36,555 bases of DNA from positions 1 to 36,555 of the forward strand of contig JAJDBJ010000031.1 of NCBI GenBank assembly GCA_029261395.1, in the 5' to 3' direction. Source of the stretch: Nitrospinaceae bacterium (GTDB taxonomy: Bacteria > Nitrospinota > Nitrospinia > Nitrospinales > Nitrospinaceae). Below are positions 9,001 through 16,565 of the stretch, piece after piece; the first letter of the stretch is position 1, and each line of letters begins with the position of its first letter. The position numbers and the translations under genes are program-made. Under the pieces are notes generated by a model, which did not search any database, was not told where the DNA came from, and was given only the letters and a program-made list of their open reading frames with translations.

Positions 9001-11052
9001 GTGAAGGGAGGGACCCCAGTCCATGATATTATTCATCAAGTCTTCACAGGATCTGCCCCATACCGTTTCATACGCGTCGCTGATGTAAATCATTTCAGTG
9101 ACCTCCGCATTGATGATCCAGAAGACCTCATGAATATTTTTCGCCAGCTGGTTAAACTTTTCTTCGCTGTCCCGCAATCTCTGCTCGGCCTGCCTGCGCT
9201 CGGTGATATCCCGGCAGGTACCGATAAACATTGTCTTATCCCCCACCTTCATCTCGTTAACAGCCAGGTCCAGAGGAAAGACGCTTCCGTCCTTGCGCTT
9301 ACCCGCCACCTCTCGGCCACTACCGATGATTTTGGCCTGCCCTGTTGCTCTGTAGTTTCCGAGGTATCCGTCATGTTCGCTGTGATAGGGCTCCGGCATC
9401 AGCAGATTGACATTCTTCCCGATCACCTCGGATCTGGAATAACCGAAGGTGCGCTCCGCCGCCGGGTTAAAATCCTCGATCCTACCCTGATCGTTGATCG
9501 TAATCAGAGGATCAACCATATTCACCAAAATACTTTGAGCGCGCGCATCCAGGCTGTTATAGGCATCCTGCAGTGCCGCCTCGGCCATTTCAGCTTTTAA
9601 GGTGCGGTCTTTGTTTTTTTGAACGAGTTGAGCCAACTGGGCTAAAAGAAAGGATGCAAAAACTCCAAAAACAAGGACAACAGTGGGGGTCATCGACCCA
9701 TGGGCCTTCAACCATTGGGGTTTGGGCAGAGCAACAATTCTCCAGGAATTGCCATGAAATGTGATAGGAGTAGAAAAAAGCCATCGATTGCCTTTGCCCT
9801 CCGGTAAAAAATCAAAGTTACCGGAAGTATTCGCCTCCACCAATACCAGGTCAATTCCTTCAGCCTTTTGTTTCGTTGTCAAACTGCTTAATAGCCGATC
9901 AGGGTCCACTACCTTATGAATGAAACCCTGAAATTGGCCCGCATGAAATATAGGGGCCGTGATAAAAAATCCTTTGCCCCCCTGTACCAATTTGCGGGTA
10001 CTGCTGACTACTATCTTTTTTTCATTCCGGGCTCGCATCAGGTTGGCCCCCAGGCCCTCTATTTTGGACAGATCCAATCCTTCTGCGGCTTCATTGCCTT
10101 CCAGTGGGGCAACCCAGCGGATTCGAAAATCAGCATCCACCCATTCGAGCGCCCTGACACTAAAATGATGTTCAACATGGAGACCTGCGTCGGACAGCCA
10201 TTCCTCTTTCGCCGGGGCTCCTCCCACTTCCCAGCGTTTGGTCAGGCGTGTAACGCCCTGGGTTAACGACTCCAGAGTGGAAATAAACTGGCTCTTGATA
10301 TGGAGAGTATTTGTTTTTATTTCTTTTTTAATTGCTCTTACTTCATCCGTTACTACCGCCTGCCATAGAAGCAGAGTAATAGTCAGGGCACCCATCCCGA
10401 CAAGGATGGGTGCCCATTTTGGAGTTTTATTTTCGCTGGCAATATCGGCTTTCCAGGCAAGTAGAACTATTCCCAGCCCTATCAAGATAAATTCTGAAGC
10501 AGTGTGCACTGCCATCCGTGTCAGGTTGCTCCAACCGTAGGCGGTTTCCATGCTAATTAAATAACCGCCAAACGCCGCCAGTCCCAAAGCAAAAACAAGT
10601 CCTCCAATAATCGCTATTGCTATGGAATGTTTTTGGAGTTCATTTCCCTTGCCCAAAATTAAAAAGGAAATGCCGGTTAGAAGAAAACAAAACGCCGTAT
10701 TCGGAGCCATGCGGCCCGGATGAGATGTTTCAACAGTGATATAAGCATCCATCAGGAGCTGGTCGATGCCAAAGTCCACTCCAAACATATATTGAATCAG
10801 GGTCATACTTCCCAGCAACGCAAGGAATCCGCTCGTAATTCTGGTAATCCAGGTCTTGGACCCGTAAGCGGCTATGAGTCCAGCCCCACCAAAAATAAAA
10901 CCAAGAGCGGTGTTGTACTGCATGGGCGCAAAGCTGGGATGGACCTGAATCAGGATGGGGATATGCGCATACCATCCAAAGATAACCATCCCACCCAGCA
11001 ATAAAGAGCTGAAGCCGAGGAAAGGAATGATTATATAAGTGGAAAATTTCAT
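6046..11052 (-). CDS. Large membrane multi-sensor hybrid histidine kinase (7TM-CHASE-like-PAS-PAS-GAF-HK-REC-REC-REC)
   Basis: A 1668-residue kinase. Residues about 1-225 hold roughly seven membrane helices. A large extracytoplasmic CHASE-like segment (about 225-460) and a further TM helix follow, then a FixL-like PAS (about 510-625, His560, IIGSGR), a second unrelated PAS with PAC (about 640-760), GAF, coiled coil, HisKA (His1002), HATPase (NFLSNAFKF, DTGKGI, GGTGLGLS) and three receivers (acceptor Asp in ILDEGLPGIDG, in TLDLGLGDKSG, and Asp1594 in LMDIMMPEMDG). The ATG at 11052 is chosen over an upstream TTG (11091) because CCAGG precedes it and it begins the first TM helix. From the GAF onward it is nearly the same as the left-edge kinase. 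cheR follows without a gap. No HPt domain is present; the one in the kinase at 16566-19283 could serve as relay (inference). Confidence 0.93.
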   Translation of the reverse strand: MKFSTYIIIPFLGFSSLLLGGMVIFGWYAHIPILIQVHPSFAPMQYNTALGFIFGGAGLIAAYGSKTWITRITSGFLALLGSMTLIQYMFGVDFGIDQLLMDAYITVETSHPGRMAPNTAFCFLLTGISFLILGKGNELQKHSIAIAIIGGLVFALGLAAFGGYLISMETAYGWSNLTRMAVHTASEFILIGLGIVLLAWKADIASENKTPKWAPILVGMGALTITLLLWQAVVTDEVRAIKKEIKTNTLHIKSQFISTLESLTQGVTRLTKRWEVGGAPAKEEWLSDAGLHVEHHFSVRALEWVDADFRIRWVAPLEGNEAAEGLDLSKIEGLGANLMRARNEKKIVVSSTRKLVQGGKGFFITAPIFHAGQFQGFIHKVVDPDRLLSSLTTKQKAEGIDLVLVEANTSGNFDFLPEGKGNRWLFSTPITFHGNSWRIVALPKPQWLKAHGSMTPTVVLVFGVFASFLLAQLAQLVQKNKDRTLKAEMAEAALQDAYNSLDARAQSILVNMVDPLITINDQGRIEDFNPAAERTFGYSRSEVIGKNVNLLMPEPYHSEHDGYLGNYRATGQAKIIGSGREVAGKRKDGSVFPLDLAVNEMKVGDKTMFIGTCRDITERRQAEQRLRDSEEKFNQLAKNIHEVFWIINAEVTEMIYISDAYETVWGRSCEDLMNNIMDWGPSLHPEDSDRVLGLFNFEDLAAGNFDLDYRIIRPDGSIRWIHAEGLPVRNDSGDIFRFAGIAQDITERKQAEEKIARINQDLERQNWVKTQVASLNNKMLGDQDSVELAQNIINVLAEILEVRIGSVYLVESDKLKMTAGFAHQENVSKTFEIGEGLVGQAVLEKQSIVISDVPKDHLRVTSGLGDAVPTHIMIIPFLHEDIVMGVAELGSFSPFSDRQWEFLNQAGEGIAIALNSALARKQMTGLLSETQAQSEELIAQREEMEQIEEELRQSNQYLEEQTRDLVQQKGEVEKKGGLLKIKMQELKVANKYKSEFLANMSHELRTPLNSMLILSQLLAENKRNNLTEKQVEFAQTIHSSGADLLDLINDILDLSKVEAGKMEIHVEEVSLTALSASLEKTFLPVAKQKGLEFKTQISAEMPSYIQTDFQRAEQILKNFLSNAFKFTEEGNVTLKFHPVESQVPFSRAGLNNQNVIGISVSDTGKGITRKQQDQIFEAFRQEDGTTSRKYGGTGLGLSISKELVRLLGGEIQLSSEEGMGSAFTVYLPEKHSTLETEEDRVKVPVPLPKSQARHPSEPVFQSILVIEDDPRFAKIVSDAAKRKGFDTIVAGDGELGLELAEKKQPTAIILDEGLPGIDGLEVMRQLQANAATRGVPVYFISANHEKAKEALTKGATGFLKKPVDMEKIESIFTEVVGLLKKKIKQILVVEDDEDMRKSIIGLLDSENVNFLSAATVDEAIQVLRKHEVDCMTLDLGLGDKSGFDLLHEIKIDETLPKVPVIIYTAMSLTQSQEEELAGFSKSIIVKGARSPERLLDEINAYLYGAKQFLEETDSLEERDYSEQEVMEPDPTPVEDEVYNFQGKKVLLTDDDMRNVFALTHLLEEKEADVIVARNGREAIDILKSNPDTDLILMDIMMPEMDGYTAIRKIRKDKNFRDIPIIAITAKAMKTDKEKCLNAGASDYLAKPVDQNKLFAQMSILFKKTGLGG

Positions 11053-11116
11053 AATTTTTTTACCTGGTATTCTTAGCCTGCGGTTGCGCAAGACAGGCTT
11101 TGGCTTTTTTTGCTAA

Positions 11117-12135
11117 GTGGTTCCATTCGGGTGATACCGTACGTGAATGCCGCTCAATTCTTTTGGGATCTTTGCCGGCCCCTTCCCATTCCTCCGCCTT
11201 CTATTCAAAAGCTGGGTTCTCTTTCGCTAATCTTATTTTTTGGATTCCAGTAATTCCGCCAAACGGGCCCTGGCCCGGGAAGAATTAAGATTGATCGCTA
11301 TGGCTTCCACCGCCTGGTTTAAAAATTCCCTATGATCTTGCTGGATTTCATCCAGGGAGGCTAGCTCCAGAACCCCGATCACTTCCTCTTCAAATACAAT
11401 AGGGGTTACCAGCAGGTTCCTGAGCGGGACATCGACCAAACCGGATTGGACCCGGATATAATCATCCGGGAGATCCCTGACCAGAATACTTTTCTTTTCC
11501 AGCGCGGCCTGGCTCACCAGCCCTCCCCCTTTCTGATAGTGATCGGAGAGTTTCATTCCCTGGTGATAGGCATAACCGGCGGCAAACCGCATTTCTCCAT
11601 TCTCAGATAAATAGACGGCCCCGACCTGCATGTTTAAGCGGTCGGCGAGGTAGTTGATGATATTTTGCGACAAGGCGGCCTCGTCCTGATCCCCCCGCAT
11701 CGTGTTGTGCAGTTCCGAAAAACCGGTCTTGAGCCAATACTGTTTTTCTAAAGTCGACCGGCTGTCTGCCAACTCCTGCACCGCCTTTTTCCGTTCGCTG
11801 ATATCGCGGCAGGTACCGACATACATTGTTCTGTCCCCCACCTTTATCTTGTTAACGGCCAGGTCCAGAGGAAAGATGCTTCCATCCCTGCGTTTACCCA
11901 CCACCTCGCGGCCGATACCGATGATTTTAGCCTGCCCTGTTTCCCTGTAATTCCTGATGTACCCATCGTGTTCGCTGTGATAGGGCTCGGGCATCAGCAT
12001 CTTGACATTCTTGCCGATTGCCTCGGACGTCGAATAACCGAACGTGCGCTCCGCCGCCGGATTGAAGGATTCGATCATGCCCTGATCGTCGATCGTGATC
12101 AGAGGATCGGCCACACTTTGAAATATGGCGTTGAA
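11117..12135 (-). repeat. Duplicated PAS-GAF-plus-3' block, copy A
   Basis: This block contains the PAS and GAF codons, stop and about 115 nt of 3' non-coding DNA of the gene at 11233-13092. It matches 13234-14235 closely with few gaps. In the non-coding part both copies keep CCATTCGGGTGATACCGTAC and GAATGCCGCTCAATTCTTTT. Similarity stops just past the non-coding segment and at the upstream edge of the PAS, where the two proteins switch to unrelated membrane regions. Confidence 0.75.
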
Positions 12136-13092
12136 CTCTTTTGATCTTTCTTCAAGTATTTTATTTTTTTCTTTTTTCAACTCACCCAAAGCTTGCGCTT
12201 CCTGATATAAGCTCTTTACAAATTCCAACGCTAATCCTACAAATGGAACCAAATAGGAAAGAATCTTCAGGAAATGGGCTACATTAAAAGCGTTGTCAAA
12301 AAGAGCGCTGGAGCCAAAGGCCATGTAAAGCTGAGTGGATATGTTCGGAATACAACTGATCACAATGGCATGGGAGAAAAAACTGCGATCCTGTTGATAA
12401 TATTTGGGGAAAATGAAAATAAAACCAATGATGTAAAGAACGAGCGGGGCCACATCCCAGGGCCGTGTCACAAGCGATTGAGGGAAAAGTGTTTCTGGAA
12501 GTTGATTGCTGGTGGCGCAATAAGTAATCAGCGCATAGGCCAGAAAGCCGAAGAGCAAGCTCATTCCCAGGACAAAAGACAAACTCCCTTTAAATTTCCG
12601 TGTTTGGTTGGATAATAATAATCCCGCGCCAATAATCAAAATAATGGCATTAAATACCCGGCTGACAGCCCAGGTAAATGGGATAAGGTTTTGATGATCC
12701 GCGGTGGCCTCAATCAGCCGGTCGGCGACCAGCGTGTGAAAGGCATCCATGCACCCGGCACAAAAAAGGGCCATGCCAATAATGGGAATGGAGACGTTGC
12801 GATTCACATAAAATAAACAAAAACTTAAAATAACGGTAAAAATTGCCGAACAAAAAGCGCTCCATTCCAGAATGGTATGGGTAAAGCTTCCCGAAAGAGA
12901 CTCAAATAATGAATCGATCAATTGCTGGGGCGCCAACCCCACAGAAGCGGCAGGATCAAAAGGACGTTCTTCAGAACCAAAATCGATTCCGAAAAGATTC
13001 AGGATAAAGGGGGCAATACAAATTGCGACCACAGTTAAAATTACCGGAGTGGGCAATTTATCTCTATGTAAAAAATTAGGCGCCTCAGCCAT
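11233..13092 (-). CDS. 7TM MASE-like membrane sensor with FixL-like PAS and GAF, no output domain
   Basis: A 619-residue protein. The first ~295 residues contain about seven to eight hydrophobic helices resembling the MASE3/MASE4 class of membrane sensor domains (GCMDAFHTLVA; VAHFLKILSYLVPFVG). A PAS follows (about 320-435; His375 in SEHDGY, Arg in IIGIGRE), then a GAF domain (about 450-605). The protein ends in LAELLESKK, just where its kinase relatives enter the coiled coil before HisKA, so it has sensing modules but no kinase, cyclase or DNA-binding domain. The ATG at 13092 follows GAGGAG by 5-6 nt. It lies between the other kinase-less sensor (13349-15067) and the large kinase (11052), with about 180 nt to the latter. 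It may hetero-dimerise with a full kinase through matching PAS-GAF surfaces (inference). Confidence 0.88.
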   Translation of the reverse strand: MAEAPNFLHRDKLPTPVILTVVAICIAPFILNLFGIDFGSEERPFDPAASVGLAPQQLIDSLFESLSGSFTHTILEWSAFCSAIFTVILSFCLFYVNRNVSIPIIGMALFCAGCMDAFHTLVADRLIEATADHQNLIPFTWAVSRVFNAIILIIGAGLLLSNQTRKFKGSLSFVLGMSLLFGFLAYALITYCATSNQLPETLFPQSLVTRPWDVAPLVLYIIGFIFIFPKYYQQDRSFFSHAIVISCIPNISTQLYMAFGSSALFDNAFNVAHFLKILSYLVPFVGLALEFVKSLYQEAQALGELKKEKNKILEERSKEFNAIFQSVADPLITIDDQGMIESFNPAAERTFGYSTSEAIGKNVKMLMPEPYHSEHDGYIRNYRETGQAKIIGIGREVVGKRRDGSIFPLDLAVNKIKVGDRTMYVGTCRDISERKKAVQELADSRSTLEKQYWLKTGFSELHNTMRGDQDEAALSQNIINYLADRLNMQVGAVYLSENGEMRFAAGYAYHQGMKLSDHYQKGGGLVSQAALEKKSILVRDLPDDYIRVQSGLVDVPLRNLLVTPIVFEEEVIGVLELASLDEIQQDHREFLNQAVEAIAINLNSSRARARLAELLESKK

Positions 13093-13233
13093 TTTTACTC
13101 CTCAGGATTTCTGATTTTCAGCCGTTTGCTTCCGGGAGATAATGAAACTCATCCAAGGAACAATCCAATGCTGAATTCATTTCGATTGGATCAAATAACC
13201 TATGCGTTAGCAGAGCGAAAGGTTTCTTTCCCG

Positions 13234-14235
13234 GTGGTCCCATTCGGGTGATACCGTACAGGAATGCCGCTCAATTCTTTTTGGGCCCTTGCCGGCCCTT
13301 GCCATTCCGCAACCTTCTATTTAATGATTGGACTCTCTTTCGCTAATCTTATTTTTTGGATTCCAGCAATTCCTCCAAACGGGTTCTGGACCGGGAAGAA
13401 TGAAGATTGATCGCTATGGCTTCCACGGCCTGGTTTAAAAACTCCCTATGATCTTGCTGGATTTCATCCAGGGAGGCCAGTTCCAGGACTCCGATCACTT
13501 CCTCTTCAAATATAATAGGGATTACCAGAAGATTTCTGGGCGAGGCATCGATAAAACCGGATTGGATCCGGATACTATCGTCCGGGAGATCCTTGATCAG
13601 GATACTTTTCTTTTCCAGAGCGGCCTGCCCCACCGGGCCTTCCCCTTTCTGATAGTGTTTGGTATTTTTCATTCCCTGGTTAAAGGCATAACCGGCGGTA
13701 AACCGCATTTCCCCATTTTCAGATAAATAGATGGCCCCGATCAGCACGTTTAACCGGCCAGCGAGGTAGTTGATGATATTTTGCGACAAGGTGTCCTCGC
13801 CCTGCTCCCCCCGCATCATGTCGTGCAGTTCCGCAAGACCGGTCTTGAGCCAATTTTGTTTTTCTAAAGTCACCCGGCTGTCTACCAACTCCTGTACCGC
13901 ATTTTTTCGTTCGGTGATATCGCGACAAATACTGACATACATCGTTTTGTCCCCCACCTTGATCTCGTTAACAGCAATCTCCATAGGAAAGACGGTACCG
14001 TCCTTGCGCTTCCCTGTCACCTCGCGGCCAGTACCGATGACTTTAGCCTGCCCCGTTTCCCTGTAATTCCTGATGTACCCATCGTGTTCGCTCTGATAGG
14101 GTTCAGGCATCAGCATCTTGACATTCTTCCCCATTACCTCCGACGCCGAATAGCCGAACACCTTCACCGCCGCCGGGTTGAATATTTCGATGAGCCCCTG
14201 ATCATTTATCTCTATCAATGGGTCCATGATGTTAT
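13234..14235 (-). repeat. Duplicated PAS-GAF-plus-3' block, copy B
   Basis: Partner of the block at 11117-12135. It spans the PAS and GAF codons and 3' flank of the gene at 13349-15067. The conserved non-coding flank (about 13234-13348) carries the same CCATTCGGGTGATACCGTAC string, showing that the duplication extended past the stop codon or has been maintained by gene conversion. Confidence 0.75.
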
Positions 14236-15067
14236 ATAGAAGAGCGAAATTCCTGGCTTCCTTTTCCTGCAAATCCGTGATCAACCCAAAGGCCATTTCA
14301 TTAAAGTTGTGCGTCAAGATCCCAATTTCGTCTTCGGAGTCTCTTTGCAATCTTTCCTGGTTCAGATTCCCAGCCGCAACTCCCATGGAAAATTCGGTGA
14401 TCCTTCGCAAGGGCCGGGTGATCGAAAAAGTAATGGCCATGGCGATAAGAAAACCAAGAGAGACACTCACAAACAGAGTTGCCCAGAGCAAACTCATCCC
14501 CCTGCTGGAGAGCCTTTTCGACTCCTCCAGATCAAATCGCAGTAATACTTGTTGGTTCTCGGCCATTTCGCTGAGTAGCGTATTAATGGCAGAGGCGGTG
14601 GTCGCGGCCGTCTCCGACAAGTTTTTATTGGCCAACGGAAGCTGTGAATTTCTTGAAAGGCTTTCAATTTCTTGCTGGTAGGCTCTTAACTCTTTCAACT
14701 TTTCTTTTATGGTCCGAAACCGCTCTACGTTTTTAGGGTTGGTCCAGTGCTCGGAAAGTTCATTCAGGATCTTTTCAGCCGAATCTATATCTTTCGACCA
14801 GGCCTGTTGGCGTTCCTGTTTAAAATGCTCTTCACCCAACAACAGCCATCCCCGCAAAGCGGCCAATGAGCGGTTTACCCCGTTGAGCATCTTGAAGCTA
14901 TTTTGCGCGGTAGGGGTCCGCAATTCCATCACCCGGTCGCGTAGCTCCTCGGTCTGGTTGAGTAAATTAAAAACGAACAGGATGTTGGCAAAAAAGATCA
15001 AACCGATGACCACAAACCCTAATCCGATTTTTTCACCGACTCTTAAGTTTTTTAACTTACCAAGCAT
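13349..15067 (-). CDS. 4HB-HAMP-PAS-GAF membrane sensor without output domain
   Basis: A 572-residue protein with TM1 (about 11-32), a four-helix-bundle-like periplasmic region (about 33-185), TM2 (about 187-211), HAMP (about 212-265), a FixL-like PAS (about 275-385; His328 in SEHDGY, Arg in VIGTGRE) and GAF (about 400-560), ending LEELLESKK. There is no MCP signalling hairpin and no kinase. Its N-terminal half, ribosome site (AAAGG, 6 nt before ATG 15067) and upstream DNA are paralogous to the left-edge kinase, which carries a second PAS and a full kinase. Its C-terminal half matches the neighbour at 11233-13092. It could act as a regulatory partner of a kinase, or be a truncated derivative. 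Domain calls are firm; the role is open. Confidence 0.88.
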   Translation of the reverse strand: MLGKLKNLRVGEKIGLGFVVIGLIFFANILFVFNLLNQTEELRDRVMELRTPTAQNSFKMLNGVNRSLAALRGWLLLGEEHFKQERQQAWSKDIDSAEKILNELSEHWTNPKNVERFRTIKEKLKELRAYQQEIESLSRNSQLPLANKNLSETAATTASAINTLLSEMAENQQVLLRFDLEESKRLSSRGMSLLWATLFVSVSLGFLIAMAITFSITRPLRRITEFSMGVAAGNLNQERLQRDSEDEIGILTHNFNEMAFGLITDLQEKEARNFALLYNIMDPLIEINDQGLIEIFNPAAVKVFGYSASEVMGKNVKMLMPEPYQSEHDGYIRNYRETGQAKVIGTGREVTGKRKDGTVFPMEIAVNEIKVGDKTMYVSICRDITERKNAVQELVDSRVTLEKQNWLKTGLAELHDMMRGEQGEDTLSQNIINYLAGRLNVLIGAIYLSENGEMRFTAGYAFNQGMKNTKHYQKGEGPVGQAALEKKSILIKDLPDDSIRIQSGFIDASPRNLLVIPIIFEEEVIGVLELASLDEIQQDHREFLNQAVEAIAINLHSSRSRTRLEELLESKK

Positions 15068-15292
15068 ATTTAACCTTTGTTAGTTCGGGCCGGTCACTGT
15101 TTCAGGATGGGATTGAAGGTTTCGATCATCCCCGCGGCGGTGATCCTAGTCATCACATCCACGGTGTTATTCCCGATAGTTTTCCAGATGAATTGCCGGA
15201 ACCTTGCGGCCAGGAAATTCGCAACAATGCCAATTCAAAAAACCACTTTCTTCGGCATACCAAATAGAAAACCGCGTAACCCCCCTTATATC

Positions 15293-15321
15293 AGTAGACG
15301 GCATTATATCTTGAAAGTCAA
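15293..15321 (-). promoter_or_regulatory. Shared sigma70-like promoter element, copy 2
   Basis: Minus strand: TTGACT (15321-15316), a 17-nt spacer ending in AATGCCG, then TCTACT (15298-15293), about 225 nt upstream of the 572-residue sensor gene. DNA between this element and the gene also resembles the region upstream of the left-edge kinase (CCTTGCGGCCAGG around 15204-15216 versus 3334-3346), so gene and promoter were duplicated together. Confidence 0.6.
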
Positions 15322-15487
15322 AGCCCGAAATCGCACTATAGCCAAATAGGCTGAATTCGGCTGTGAGTGATGCGGCCGACGCACTCTTTTCATGAATTAT
15401 ATGAATTTTTAGGCTATTTTAAAGGAAGGAAGGGGTAGGGTCGGTCTTTTCCGCGCGCCACGAAATTAACTTCTACCGGACTGTAGT
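15322..15487. other. Intergenic stretch, no gene seen
   Basis: AT-rich spacer between the HD-GYP gene and the shared promoter. Together with 15068-15292 it makes up about 420 nt without a convincing open frame. I saw no clear terminator hairpin after the HD-GYP gene. Confidence 0.5.
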
Positions 15488-16543
15488 TTAAACCAACGCG
15501 TTTATTTCTTCCGGAAAATCGGCAAATTGCTCTTTAATCGCCATAATATCAGTGAGGATTTTTTTAAACGCCACTACCACCTGGGGATCAAAATGTTTGC
15601 CACTTTCTTTCTCAATTAACTCTACTGTTTTATTTACAGACCAGGCTTTCTTGTAGGGACGCTCCGAAGTCAGGGCATCAAACACATCGGCAACCGCCAC
15701 GATCCTGCCCTCCAGAGGGATTTTATCTCCTTTCAACCCTTTAGGGTAACCGGAACCGTTCCATTTTTCGTGGTGTGTCATCGCAATAGTCTCGGACATT
15801 TTCATTAATAGAGATGTTCCTCCTGAAAGAATTTCCCCTCCCATAGTGGTATGCGTTTTCATGACTTCCCACTCACTGGGATTCAGCTTTCCGGGTTTCA
15901 GGAGAATATTATCCGGGATTCCTATTTTTCCGATATCGTGCATGGGCGCCGCATGGAAGATCTGGTTGACCCACTCCGCGTCGATGTTAAGTGCCTCGGC
16001 AATCAGGCGGGCATAATGGCCCATTCGCAGGACGTGCATACCGGTCTCGTTGTCCTTGAACTCGGCGGCACGGCCCAGACGCTGGGTTATTTCCAGGCGG
16101 GCTTGATTAAGTGCTACGGTCCGTTCATGTACTTTTCTGTCCAACTGGCGGTTCTGATCGTAAAGCGCCAGATGAGTACGGACACGAGCCAGTACGATTG
16201 ATGGGTTGATCGGTTTATGAATATAGTCCACCGCCCCCATATCCAACCCCCGCTTTTCATCTTCGGCTTCTCCCTTGCTGGTGAGGAATATGACGGGTAT
16301 CTTCGCCGTGCGCGGGTCGGACTTCAACTGACGGCAGACCTCGTAACCGTCTATACCCGGCATCATGACATCCATTAAAATCAAATCGGGCTTGGGGCTT
16401 CCCTTCGCTATCTGTAACGCCTTCTTTCCGTCAATCGACGCCATTACTTTATAGTTGTCCATCAACACCCAACGTAATACCTCTATATTGTCAGGGACAT
16501 CGTCTACAATCAGAATTATTGGCTTATTCATATTTTCGCTCAT
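15488..16543 (-). CDS. Response regulator with HD-GYP domain (predicted c-di-GMP phosphodiesterase, RpfG-like)
   Basis: A 351-residue cytosolic protein. REC (about 8-125; LIVDD, acceptor Asp in LMDVMMPGIDG, KPINP) is joined by a helical linker to an HD-GYP domain with His202-Asp203 in MHDIGKIGIPD and the HHEKWNGSGYP signature. Metal-dependent hydrolysis of cyclic di-GMP is the known activity of this family, and the signature is intact. The ATG at 16543 is chosen because GAGG lies 6 nt upstream; the open frame reaches further into the upstream gene. It starts 22 nt after the stop of the REC-HK-REC-REC-HPt kinase, so the two almost certainly form an operon and a phosphorelay pair (inference). 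The likely output is lowering c-di-GMP, which commonly favours motility. Confidence 0.93.
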   Translation of the reverse strand: MSENMNKPIILIVDDVPDNIEVLRWVLMDNYKVMASIDGKKALQIAKGSPKPDLILMDVMMPGIDGYEVCRQLKSDPRTAKIPVIFLTSKGEAEDEKRGLDMGAVDYIHKPINPSIVLARVRTHLALYDQNRQLDRKVHERTVALNQARLEITQRLGRAAEFKDNETGMHVLRMGHYARLIAEALNIDAEWVNQIFHAAPMHDIGKIGIPDNILLKPGKLNPSEWEVMKTHTTMGGEILSGGTSLLMKMSETIAMTHHEKWNGSGYPKGLKGDKIPLEGRIVAVADVFDALTSERPYKKAWSVNKTVELIEKESGKHFDPQVVVAFKKILTDIMAIKEQFADFPEEINALV

Positions 16544-16565
16544 TTTGACCTCAGACAAATCAACA

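Noticed and set aside
11100-13348. Possible insertion sequence or MITE behind the duplicated 3' flanks
   Set aside because: The repeat has no terminal inverted repeats or target duplications that I can see, and continues into coding DNA, so segmental duplication explains it better.
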